This document shows, in pieces, positions 10,596 to 18,951 of a stretch of DNA of 64,000 bases (position 1 is the stretch's first letter; the number at the start of each line of letters is the position of its first letter). The translations under genes and the position numbers were made by a program. The stretch comes from Candidatus Blautia faecigallinarum (GTDB lineage: Bacteria > Bacillota > Clostridia > Lachnospirales > Lachnospiraceae): contig DXBU01000091.1 in the NCBI GenBank assembly GCA_019116385.1, forward strand, positions 1 to 64,000, in the 5' to 3' direction. The notes below the pieces were generated by a model. That model did not search any database and was not told the DNA's origin. It was given only the letters and a program-made list of their open reading frames with translations.

Positions 10596-10736
10596 TTTGC
10601 GTTTTTGTTCGACTCTAAAGAATCTATTCGGTTTGTGGTTGCCGCATAACCCATGATCTGACTCCGCAATAGGCTGCATTCCGAAACAGTCTATTGTTTC
10701 ATAGCCAACGATAGCTGATCTTTGCCGCTATCTTCT
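10561..10736 (-). ncRNA. Candidate structured leader RNA/attenuator upstream of the PBECR4-like gene
   Basis: Minus-strand promoter TTGACT (10770-10765), 16-nt spacer, extended -10 TGCTAGAAT (-10 hexamer 10748-10743). Hairpins GATAGC/GCTATC and GAAACA/TGTTTC; ends in intrinsic terminator CTAGGTCTTGCA-A-TGCAAGGCCTAG-TGTTTTTT. Confidence 0.55.
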
Positions 10737-10742
10737 GTTACT

Positions 10743-10770
10743 ATTCTAGCATATGACTGTTCAAAGTCAA
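10743..10770 (-). promoter_or_regulatory. Sigma-A-type promoter
   Basis: TTGACT-16 nt-TAGAAT with TGC extension. Confidence 0.65.
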
Positions 10771-10952
10771 TAGTATAGTAATTATAATTTTTCCAACCAA
10801 AAATGAAATTCTGGGTATAGAGATAAGTTAAGAAAAAACGTAGACAATACATAATAGAAAGAGTATATTGAAACTGATAAGGATAAAAGTCGCAATAACC
10901 GGAAAAGTGTAACTAATCTCCATAAATATATCGCAGCAGAAAGGAGCCCTCT

Positions 10953-11927
10953 ATGTGTACCTGTATAACCTTTAAAAACAACGATTTTTACTTCGGAAGA
11001 AACCTGGATCTGGAGTACCAGTTCGGTGAACAGGTGGTCATCACACCGAGAAATTATGTGATAAAATTCAAAGAAAATCCGGAATATACCACCCACTATG
11101 GAATGATCGGCATGGCGACTGTGGCGGGAAATTATCCTCTGTATGCAGAGGCGGCCAATGAAAAAGGCCTGTGCATGGCAGGACTGAATTTCCCTGGAAA
11201 TGCCTGCTACAAAGAAGTCAAAAGGGGCGCGGTCAATGTGGCTTCTTTTGAGATCATTCCCTGGCTTTTGGGACGCTGCGCAACAGTAAAAGAAGCCGGA
11301 AAAATGCTGGAAAACATGAATATCACCAATGTGTCATTTGCAGAAAAACTCCCGGCAGCGCCTCTTCACTGGATGCTTGCGGACCGGGAAGAATGTATCG
11401 TGATCGAGGCTGTAGAAGAAGGGGTGAAGATCTATGAAAATCCCTGGGGTGTGCTTACCAATAACCCGCCGTTTCCTTTTTACCAGTCTTATTTATGCAA
11501 TTATATGAATCTGTCCAGCCAGCCGGCAGAGAATCGCTTCTCATCAGGATTGGGTTTAAAACCATACGGACAGGGGATGGGAGGGATCGGGCTTCCGGGG
11601 GACGCTTCTCCTGCATCCCGCTTTGTCCGAACTGCATTTTTAAAGTGGAATTCCACATGCCCTCAGGAAGAAAAGGCGAACCTCTCCCAGTTTTTCCACA
11701 TATTGGACAACGTTTCCATGGTACGGGGCTCAGTCATGACTCCGGAGGGAAAATGCGACATTACCACCTATTCCTGCTGTATCAACGCAGACAAGGGTAT
11801 TTATTATTATAAAACCTACGAGAATAACCAGATCCAGGCGGTCCGTATGACGGAAAAGGATCTGGAGGGCTGCCGGCTTCTGATCTATGATCTGAATACG
11901 GAGCAGAATATAAACTGGCAGAATTGA
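10953..11927 (+). CDS. bsh: Choloylglycine hydrolase family (bile salt hydrolase-like linear amide C-N hydrolase)
   Basis: MCTCITFKNNDFYFGRNLDLEYQFGEQVVITPRNY: Cys2 nucleophile, conserved Arg/Asp; LTNNPPF and ASRFVR motifs. Confidence 0.88.
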   Translation: MCTCITFKNNDFYFGRNLDLEYQFGEQVVITPRNYVIKFKENPEYTTHYGMIGMATVAGNYPLYAEAANEKGLCMAGLNFPGNACYKEVKRGAVNVASFEIIPWLLGRCATVKEAGKMLENMNITNVSFAEKLPAAPLHWMLADREECIVIEAVEEGVKIYENPWGVLTNNPPFPFYQSYLCNYMNLSSQPAENRFSSGLGLKPYGQGMGGIGLPGDASPASRFVRTAFLKWNSTCPQEEKANLSQFFHILDNVSMVRGSVMTPEGKCDITTYSCCINADKGIYYYKTYENNQIQAVRMTEKDLEGCRLLIYDLNTEQNINWQN

Positions 11928-11956
11928 AGCCTTAAAAACAGTAAGAAAGGACTTGT

Positions 11957-12781
11957 ATGCTTACAAAAGAGATAGAATTTTTCGACCTCCGGCAGATCTG
12001 CAATTCGGGGCAGTGCTTCCGGATGAGGGAAATAGGAGAAAATCGTTTTTCGGTCACAGCCGGCGGCCGGTATCTGGAGGCAGGGCAGGAAGGAAAGCAG
12101 GTCTGGTTCTATTGTTCCCAGGAGGAATTTGAAAATTTCTGGAAAGGGTATTTTGACCTGGAGCAGGACTACGGGGTGTACCAGGCGGCTGTAAATCCTA
12201 ATGATAAGTATCTCAAAACCGCCGCAGAACTGGGCTTTGGGATCCGTATCCTGCGCCAGGATGTATGGGAAATGATTATCAGCTTTCTGATCTCCCAGCA
12301 GAACCATATCGCCCGGATACGCCGCTGCATTGAAAACATCTGCCGGGAATACGGAGAAAAAAAGACCGGGGAGTCCGGCAGGGAATATTATGGGTTTCCC
12401 TCGCCGGAAGCGCTGGCCCTTGCCAGTGAGGAAGACCTTCTCTCCTGCAATCTGGGCTATCGGGCCAAATATGTAATACAGAGCGCAAAGAGTGTTGCCG
12501 GCGGAGAGATCGATCTGGAAAAGCTTCCGGAACTGTCCTATAAAAAGGCAAAAGAAGAACTGCGCAGGCTGTATGGCGTGGGAGAAAAAGTGGCGGACTG
12601 TATCTGCCTTTTCGGCCTTCACAAGATGGAAGCCTTTCCTGTGGATACCCATATCCGCCAGGCTCTGGACGCCCATTATAAGAGGGGCTTTCCACAGAGA
12701 AGATATAAGGGTATGCAGGGGATCATGCAGCAGTATATCTTTTATTATGAACTGATGAAACCATCCCTCCGGCGCTCCTGA
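11957..12781 (+). CDS. OGG-like DNA glycosylase (HhH-GPD)
   Basis: FDLRQICNSGQCFRM N-terminus; SFLISQQNHIARIRRCIENIC; LYGVGEKVADCICLFGLHKMEAFPVDTHIRQ (HhH-GPD with catalytic Lys/Asp). Confidence 0.88.
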   Translation: MLTKEIEFFDLRQICNSGQCFRMREIGENRFSVTAGGRYLEAGQEGKQVWFYCSQEEFENFWKGYFDLEQDYGVYQAAVNPNDKYLKTAAELGFGIRILRQDVWEMIISFLISQQNHIARIRRCIENICREYGEKKTGESGREYYGFPSPEALALASEEDLLSCNLGYRAKYVIQSAKSVAGGEIDLEKLPELSYKKAKEELRRLYGVGEKVADCICLFGLHKMEAFPVDTHIRQALDAHYKRGFPQRRYKGMQGIMQQYIFYYELMKPSLRRS

Positions 12782-12841
12782 TGGAAGCGAAGGAAGGGAA
12801 AGACGGACGGCGCGCCAATGCGTCAGGAAAGGAGAGAAAAT

Positions 12842-13126
12842 ATGAACATTCCGGAAATGTTGGACGAATTAAAAGAAAAAGCGCTGAAAGACAGCAGGCT
12901 GAGGAAAGAGCTCCTGGCCACAAAGGCAGAGGAAAATCCGGTCAGCTCCTTTTGCAGAAAATGCCGGGAACTGGGATATCCCATCTATGAGATGGATCTG
13001 ATCAATGCCGGCGAACTGTTCTACGCAGAGATGAAGCGCAGCACCAACGGCGGCGGGGAAAATTCCCCTATGCTGGAGGGAGAAGACGACTTCTATGAGC
13101 TGTTTTTTGCCGGGCTGGAAAAATAA
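12842..13126 (+). CDS. Small protein with weak Nif11-like N-terminus; function unknown
   Basis: MNIPEMLDELKEKALKDSRLRKELLATKAEENPVSSFCRKCRELGYPIYEMDLINAGELF; good SD directly upstream. Confidence 0.55.
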   Translation: MNIPEMLDELKEKALKDSRLRKELLATKAEENPVSSFCRKCRELGYPIYEMDLINAGELFYAEMKRSTNGGGENSPMLEGEDDFYELFFAGLEK

Positions 13127-13175
13127 GTGCAGAAATACTTTGATGACGCGCCAATGCGTCAGGAAAGAGGAGAAA

Positions 13176-13841
13176 ATGATAGGGATCACCATTGACCAAA
13201 AGATGAAAGAATTATGGCCTCAGTCTGCCCTGGGATGTATCCAGTGCAGGGTTTCTGTGGAAAAGAGCTCCAGGGAGCTTCTGGAGGATCTGGAAGCCCA
13301 ATGCAGCAGGATCCGAAAGACCTATGAAAAACCTGCGGACCTGCCAAAGAGAGAAAAGATCAGGGACAACCGTTCGGCCTACAAGGCTTTCGGCAAGGAG
13401 CCCAGCCGCTACCGCAGTTCTGCGGAGGCTATGTGCCGCCGACTGGTACAGGGAAAGGAACTGTACAATATCAACAACGTGGTGGAGTGCAACAACCTCT
13501 TTTCCATTGCCAGCGGCTATTCCCTGGGAGCCTATGATGTACGGCAGATAGAAGGAGCCGTGACCTGGAAGGTGGCGGAAGAAGGGGCGCACTATCAGGG
13601 GATCGGAAAGGATCAGATCAACGTGGAATTCCTTCCTGTATTCTGTGATGAAAAGGGACCTTTCGGCAACCCCACCAGCGATTCCGTCCGTACCAGGATC
13701 ACAGAAAAGACCACAGAGATCCTTATGGTGATCTTTGGCTTTTCCGGCACTGCGGACATGGAAGAGGATATAAACAAGCTGTGCGGACTTCTGGAAAAAT
13801 ACTGTGACGGCCAGGAATTTGAAACAGCGGTCATTGACTAG
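13176..13841 (+). CDS. Standalone B3/B4 (tRNA synthetase beta-subunit-like) domain protein
   Basis: RSAYKAFGKEPSRYRSSAEAMCRRLVQGKELYNINNVVECNNLFSIASGYSLGAYD...FGNPTSDSVRTRIT typical of B3/B4 proteins. Confidence 0.85.
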   Translation: MIGITIDQKMKELWPQSALGCIQCRVSVEKSSRELLEDLEAQCSRIRKTYEKPADLPKREKIRDNRSAYKAFGKEPSRYRSSAEAMCRRLVQGKELYNINNVVECNNLFSIASGYSLGAYDVRQIEGAVTWKVAEEGAHYQGIGKDQINVEFLPVFCDEKGPFGNPTSDSVRTRITEKTTEILMVIFGFSGTADMEEDINKLCGLLEKYCDGQEFETAVID

Positions 13842-13860
13842 AATGCCGGGAGGTGAAGGG

Positions 13861-14130
13861 ATGATCCGGAAACGTCTTCTGTTTTTCGGAAGAGTACAGG
13901 GAGTAGGTTTTCGCTTTTATGCGGTAAACAAGGCGCGCCAGTTGGGGCTTACCGGCTGGGTGGAAAACCTTGAGGATGGAAGCGTGGAAATGGAGGTCCA
14001 GGGAGAGGAAGAGAAGATCGATCTCCTTATCCAGTATCTGGACAGCCAGCGGTACATTTCTATCGAGGCGGTCAGAGCAAGAAAGCTTCCCCTGGAAAAG
14101 GAAAGCGGGTTTTACGAAAAAGGCTATTAA
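13861..14130 (+). CDS. acyP: Acylphosphatase
   Basis: RLLFFGRVQGVGFRFYAVNKARQLGLTGWVENLEDGSVEMEVQG. Confidence 0.93.
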   Translation: MIRKRLLFFGRVQGVGFRFYAVNKARQLGLTGWVENLEDGSVEMEVQGEEEKIDLLIQYLDSQRYISIEAVRARKLPLEKESGFYEKGY

Positions 14131-14156
14131 TGCTAAAACAACGGAGGAGAAAGAAC

Positions 14157-14492
14157 ATGAAAATTGAAGGAAACGAACTGGAAAAAGCTGCAATGGAACA
14201 GTTCCATAAAGGAAACCGGGCGGAGGGACTCCGCCTTCAGGAGGAATTTGCATCACAATTCCGGGAAGAATATAAGGAAAAGGATCACTGCCCCTGCCAG
14301 AAGGCCTGCAGATACCACGGCAACTGCAAAGAGTGCGTGGCTATCCACAGAGCCCATCAGGAGCATGTGCCCAATTGCATGCGGGAGATGCTGAACCAGC
14401 GGATCCGGATGCTCTCAGAGCTGACAGAGCATACCATTGCCAGAGAGATCGAGCCGCCTAAGGAGATCACGGTCCGCCGGGAGAATCCTTAA
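14157..14492 (+). CDS. Small Cys-rich conserved hypothetical protein
   Basis: CPCQKACRYHGNCKECVAIHRAHQEHVPNCM; SD GGAGGAGAAAGAAC upstream of ATG 14157. Confidence 0.65.
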   Translation: MKIEGNELEKAAMEQFHKGNRAEGLRLQEEFASQFREEYKEKDHCPCQKACRYHGNCKECVAIHRAHQEHVPNCMREMLNQRIRMLSELTEHTIAREIEPPKEITVRRENP

Positions 14493-17071
14493 TCCGGCTT
14501 TGGAGAAAGGGTCCCGCATACGGCCTGGTTGGAAACCGCATCCAGCCAGTAATACAGCCCTTCGGCAGGATGTACCCGGATGATCCCGTCAAGCTCCGGC
14601 AGATCCGGACAGATCTGGGGGAAAAGATCCGGCGAAGCAGCAAAGAAATCCGGTTGATAAGCCAGAGTTTTGCGGTTGTTCCAGATCGCGCCATACCAGA
14701 TTTCCGCCTCTACAAGATCCTGGAACATATGGCTTCCATAACTTAGCTCCGGCATATAGCCGGCCCGGCTGTCAGAAACCTCGCAGACAGCGGAAAAATT
14801 GGAAATATCTCCAAAGGTCACCGGGACGCCCAGCTCCGGCGAAGAGGTGCCGATCCGGCCGGGGGTCATCAGAAGGATATTCTTATGGCTTCCCCGGTAG
14901 TACCGGCTGATCCGGCCGATGGCAGCCGCCACATCATATTTCTTTCGGTAGGGATATTGATAATACCGTACCGGATCCACCTGAACGACTACATCCATCC
15001 TTCGTTTTCCGGAATTTCCCATGGAAGAATCCTGGATCTTAAAAAACACATCTTTCATTTTCAGGGCAGACAGATCGATCTTCTCTCCCTTTTGCCCCAG
15101 GTACAAAGGACGGCACTGAAGAAGATTTACCACAAAATCGCCTGCTTCGTCTATATTTACCGTATATTCGATATCTACCGGATTTTCATATACCCGCTCC
15201 AGGGTCTTCAGGATCTTCTGCATCAGGGAAGTAAAGGCTTCCTTTTCCAGAAGCTTCTGGCAGCTTACAAACCATACATCCTGGTACCGCCCCATCTGCC
15301 GGAGACAGTACTCCGCGTCATGATCATGCTCCAGCACCATTTTTTTATACCATAAGGGAAGGACAGGGAGCAGTGTCTCCAAAGGGACTTCCTTTAAGAC
15401 ATCTTCCTTGCAGTCCAGCACATCGATATTCCTCTGGGAAAATTTGTGCCGCTGTTCCGTTGTGGTCAGAACGGTGGCGGTGGGCCGGTCAAGGTTTGCC
15501 AGCCGGGGATAATCCTCCTTTGTCCGATCTACCGCCTTGGTGCCAAGCCCCATGACAATACGCAGCATGCCGGCCGAAGGGTCCATATCCGGATACCATT
15601 TATAAGCGCTGTGGCTGTATCCCACTCCGGCGGCGCAGGGCATAAAATATTTCTCATGGTAAGATCCGGATACACGCTGTACCAGGACAGCCATCTGTTC
15701 ATCCTGTTTTTCCAGTCCCCTGAGCAGCCGGTATTCCAGAGCGGAATAATCCATGGTGCTGGCATAAACGGTGCGCACGGCCTGCTCAAATTCTGCCAGC
15801 CGCTTTTGGGGGCTTCCCTGATTTACACAGAACACGGACTCGTACTTTCCGGCAAAGGCGTTGCCAAAGCCATCCTCCAGAAAACTGGAAGAACGGACGA
15901 TAAAGGGACTTTGGCCAAAATATTCGATGACGTTTTGGAACTGCTCCCGGATCTTTCCGGGAAATTCTCCAAAAGAAAGCCGTTCCTTCAGCTCTTTGGC
16001 GGCGCTGAAGTATTCTTCCCTGGTCCGCTGGCGGATACGCAGGCGCCAGCACCCATTGGACACGATATAGGTATAAAACACATCTGAACCAATATAAAAA
16101 GAATCGTGAGGTTCACTGTAGGATAAAAATTCCGGTATCTCGCTTTCGGCGATCTTGCGTGCCAGGAGCATGCCGCATGCCTTGCCGCCTATGGCGCCGC
16201 TGCCGATCATCCTGTCCCGCAGCATGAAGTAATCCTCCGGCTTAAAATAGCGTTTTACCAAAGCTTTCAGGCGGCCGTCCTTGGTCATGGTACTGTCGAT
16301 GATAAGATCTTCTGTTTCTTCTGTAAAATATCCCCGGGAATAATCCAGCTTTGCCTGGACAAAAAAGCGGTCATGGCTGTCGTAATTCTGATCCGGCGCA
16401 TTAGCGGAAGAACGCTGGATGGTCTGGTAATAGCGGCTCATGCTCACGCCGTCTGCGGCTGCGGTAAAGCTGCCGTCTGTTTTCCGGCAGCAGTGGGGCA
16501 GGAACATACGGGAGGAGTAACGGTTCCAGACCTTTAAAGGATGCAGATACAGATCTGTATCGCCGGAATAGACATCCAGGAGAAGCTGGGTGGTATCCCG
16601 GATCCTTGCCACCGCGTCAAAGGAATGGCGTCCCCTAAGAAGGGGGAAATAAGCTACCGTATCCAGTTCAAAAAGATAGGGGCAGGTCACCTGGAAAAAA
16701 TTCCCCATCATCAGGTCCGTGTACCATACAGACTGCAGCTCTGAGAGGCAGTCAAAGATATAGAAGGCGTCCCGGCCTTCCCGGGTGATCTGTTCATGGA
16801 TAGAGACCGTAAAGGCTTCAAAGCCTTCATCCGGATTGAAGTGATACACTTTGATCCCGGTGAGATCAGAAAGCACCGGCTCATGCTGGGCAAAACGGAT
16901 ATAGATCACATTCCTGCCGTCGGACACCGCCTGCCTGGCAAAAGGCCCGGCGAAATAACGGAATTCTTCAATATCGGACACCTGCCATACAACATTGTCT
17001 CCCAGACGGATATAGTCCAGGATTTCATCCATCTGAGGAAAGCCGCTGTTTATCTTATCAAATGCTGCCAT
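14489..17071 (-). CDS. Large PEP/pyruvate-binding (PPDK N-terminal-like) protein with N-terminal RecA/KaiC-like domain
   Basis: N-terminal ~230 aa (GDNVVWQVSDIEEFRYF...DAFYIFDCLSEL) looks like a degenerate KaiC/RAD55 fold; later GGKACGMLLARKIAE, SPFIVRSSSFLEDGFGNAFAGKYES and VDIEYTVNIDEAGDFVVNLLQCRPL are PEP-synthase ATP-grasp motifs. SD AGGAGG before ATG 17071. Confidence 0.8.
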   Translation of the reverse strand: MAAFDKINSGFPQMDEILDYIRLGDNVVWQVSDIEEFRYFAGPFARQAVSDGRNVIYIRFAQHEPVLSDLTGIKVYHFNPDEGFEAFTVSIHEQITREGRDAFYIFDCLSELQSVWYTDLMMGNFFQVTCPYLFELDTVAYFPLLRGRHSFDAVARIRDTTQLLLDVYSGDTDLYLHPLKVWNRYSSRMFLPHCCRKTDGSFTAAADGVSMSRYYQTIQRSSANAPDQNYDSHDRFFVQAKLDYSRGYFTEETEDLIIDSTMTKDGRLKALVKRYFKPEDYFMLRDRMIGSGAIGGKACGMLLARKIAESEIPEFLSYSEPHDSFYIGSDVFYTYIVSNGCWRLRIRQRTREEYFSAAKELKERLSFGEFPGKIREQFQNVIEYFGQSPFIVRSSSFLEDGFGNAFAGKYESVFCVNQGSPQKRLAEFEQAVRTVYASTMDYSALEYRLLRGLEKQDEQMAVLVQRVSGSYHEKYFMPCAAGVGYSHSAYKWYPDMDPSAGMLRIVMGLGTKAVDRTKEDYPRLANLDRPTATVLTTTEQRHKFSQRNIDVLDCKEDVLKEVPLETLLPVLPLWYKKMVLEHDHDAEYCLRQMGRYQDVWFVSCQKLLEKEAFTSLMQKILKTLERVYENPVDIEYTVNIDEAGDFVVNLLQCRPLYLGQKGEKIDLSALKMKDVFFKIQDSSMGNSGKRRMDVVVQVDPVRYYQYPYRKKYDVAAAIGRISRYYRGSHKNILLMTPGRIGTSSPELGVPVTFGDISNFSAVCEVSDSRAGYMPELSYGSHMFQDLVEAEIWYGAIWNNRKTLAYQPDFFAASPDLFPQICPDLPELDGIIRVHPAEGLYYWLDAVSNQAVCGTLSPKPD

Positions 17072-17104
17072 AAGCAACCTCCTTTCATTTTTCCATACGA
17101 AAAC

Positions 17105-17152
17105 GTAAAAAAGCAGGACAAAGAAGCTCCATCGGGAACGTCTTTGTCCTGC
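17105..17152 (-). terminator. Intrinsic terminator/attenuator in the leader of the 14489-17071 gene
   Basis: Perfect 12-bp stem GCAGGACAAAGA/TCTTTGTCCTGC followed on minus by TTTTTT. Confidence 0.65.
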
Positions 17153-17162
17153 CTGTATTCTT

Positions 17163-17191
17163 ACTATAGCATATCCCGGGGACTGATTCAA
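17163..17191 (-). promoter_or_regulatory. Promoter of the 14489-17071 gene
   Basis: Minus: TTGAAT-17 nt-TATAGT with TGC extension. Confidence 0.55.
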
Positions 17192-17274
17192 CAAAATACT
17201 TTCAAAACCGGAAGGAACATATTATAATGGATGAAAAGACGTTTTTACAGACAGGACAGAGAAAGGAACAGCAT

Positions 17275-18006
17275 ATGAAGATACTGATCGTGAGGCACGG
17301 AGACCCGGACTATTCCATTGATTCCCTTACAGAGAAGGGGTGGAAAGAAGCGGAGTACCTTTCCGAAAAGCTCTGCAGGATGGATATTCAGGAATTTTAT
17401 GTTTCTCCCCTGGGAAGAGCGAAGGATACCGCCTCATTTACACTAAAGAAGATGAACCGGACGGCGATCCAGTGCGACTGGCTCCAGGAGGTGCGCGCCC
17501 GCATCCGCCGGCCGGATGTAAAAGAGAAACGGATGATCGTCTGGGACTGGCTTCCGGCGGACTGGACTGCAGATGAAAGATATTACCGTTACGATAAGTG
17601 GTATACCACAGAGATCATGCAGGAAGCCAATGTAAAAGAAGAATACGACTATATCACAGGAAACCTGGACGCCCTTTTAAAAGAGCACGGCTATGTGCGG
17701 GAGGGACACTATTACCGGGCGGAAGGGCCCAATAACGACACGCTGGTATTTTTCTGCCATTTCGGTGTGGGCTGCATGCTCCTGTCCCACCTTTTCAGTG
17801 TGTCGCCCATGGTGCTGCTCCACAATTTCTGCGCAGCGCCAAGCTCTGTGACCACAGTAGCCACAGAGGAACGGCGCAGGGGGATCGCCTCCTTCCGGAT
17901 GACCTCCTATGGGGATACATCCCATCTTTATGCACACGGGGAACCGCCGGCCTTTGCCGCCAGGTTCTGTGAGTGCTATGACAATGAGGACGAGCGCCAT
18001 GACTGA
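17275..18006 (+). CDS. Histidine phosphatase (phosphoglycerate mutase) family protein
   Basis: MKILIVRHGDPDYSID, FYVSPLGRAKDTA, FCHFGVGC. Confidence 0.9.
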   Translation: MKILIVRHGDPDYSIDSLTEKGWKEAEYLSEKLCRMDIQEFYVSPLGRAKDTASFTLKKMNRTAIQCDWLQEVRARIRRPDVKEKRMIVWDWLPADWTADERYYRYDKWYTTEIMQEANVKEEYDYITGNLDALLKEHGYVREGHYYRAEGPNNDTLVFFCHFGVGCMLLSHLFSVSPMVLLHNFCAAPSSVTTVATEERRRGIASFRMTSYGDTSHLYAHGEPPAFAARFCECYDNEDERHD

Positions 18007-18949
18007 GAGCTTGAAGACGAAGACCATGAAAGCTGTGCTCCACGCCCTTTCCTATGGAAACATCGAGGTGGAAGCCTCCAGGAAACTGGCGGATCTGAAA
18101 CGCCTGGATCCCATGAAGATCTTTTACAGGAAGCTGGACGCCAGCGTTTATAATGGAGATTATCATGTTCCCATACGCCTTTATTTTCCCACGGAGGAAG
18201 CCATGATCAAGGGGATCGAGGAGGGACACGCCCTTCCGGTGCTCCTTTTTTTCCACGGAGGCGGATGGGTCACAGAAAGTGTGGAAAATTATGACCGGGT
18301 ATGCGCCAGGATGTCCCAGTCCACAGGAAGGATCGTTGCCTCTGTGGAGTACCGGCTGGCGCCGGAGCACCGATTCCCCATCGGGCTTCTGGACTGCTAT
18401 GCGGCGGCCAGGGCTTTGTATACGGACCGTTTTCTGCTGCATACAGACCCCGATGAGATCACCATCGTGGGCGACAGCGCCGGAGGGAATCTTGCCGCGG
18501 CGGTGAGCCTTATGGCCAAGGCCAGCGGGGAATTTAAACCCAGGCGCCAGATCCTGATCTACCCGGCTTTGAACAATTGTTATACGGAAGCTTCTTCCTA
18601 TCCGTCGGTGAAAGAAAACGGGGAGGGTTATCTTCTGACAGCGGGAAAGATGGAGGATTATCTGAACTTGTACCAGCGAAGTCCGAAAGACCGGGAAAAT
18701 CCATATTTTGCCCCTCTTCTTGCGGAGGATCTCACCGGCCTGCCGAAGACGCTGATCCTTACCGCAGAGCTGGATCCCCTCCGGGACGAGGGAGAAGCTT
18801 ATGGGAAGCGGCTTTTGGAAGCGGGGAACCAGGTGGAGATCCATCGGATCCCAGGGGCCTTTCACGGATATTTTGCCCTGGGCATTAAGTTTCTCCATGT
18901 CCAGGAGAGCTTCGGGTATATGAATGCATTTTTAAAGGAGAATTCGTAA
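17999..18949 (+). CDS. Alpha/beta hydrolase (HSL/acetyl esterase-like)
   Basis: FFHGGGWVTES oxyanion motif, VGDSAGGNLAAAVSL nucleophile, C-terminal HG.FALG; ATG overlaps the previous stop. Confidence 0.9.
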   Translation: MTESLKTKTMKAVLHALSYGNIEVEASRKLADLKRLDPMKIFYRKLDASVYNGDYHVPIRLYFPTEEAMIKGIEEGHALPVLLFFHGGGWVTESVENYDRVCARMSQSTGRIVASVEYRLAPEHRFPIGLLDCYAAARALYTDRFLLHTDPDEITIVGDSAGGNLAAAVSLMAKASGEFKPRRQILIYPALNNCYTEASSYPSVKENGEGYLLTAGKMEDYLNLYQRSPKDRENPYFAPLLAEDLTGLPKTLILTAELDPLRDEGEAYGKRLLEAGNQVEIHRIPGAFHGYFALGIKFLHVQESFGYMNAFLKENS

Positions 18950-18951
18950 TT

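Noticed and set aside
10561-10770. Classical type III toxin-antitoxin (ToxIN-like) call for the PBECR4 locus
   Set aside because: The order promoter-RNA-terminator-toxin fits, but the RNA shows no tandem repeats and the protein is not ToxN-like; kept only as a hypothesis.
17795-18898. 367-aa minus-strand ORF
   Set aside because: Antisense to the alpha/beta hydrolase with clear catalytic motifs on the plus strand.
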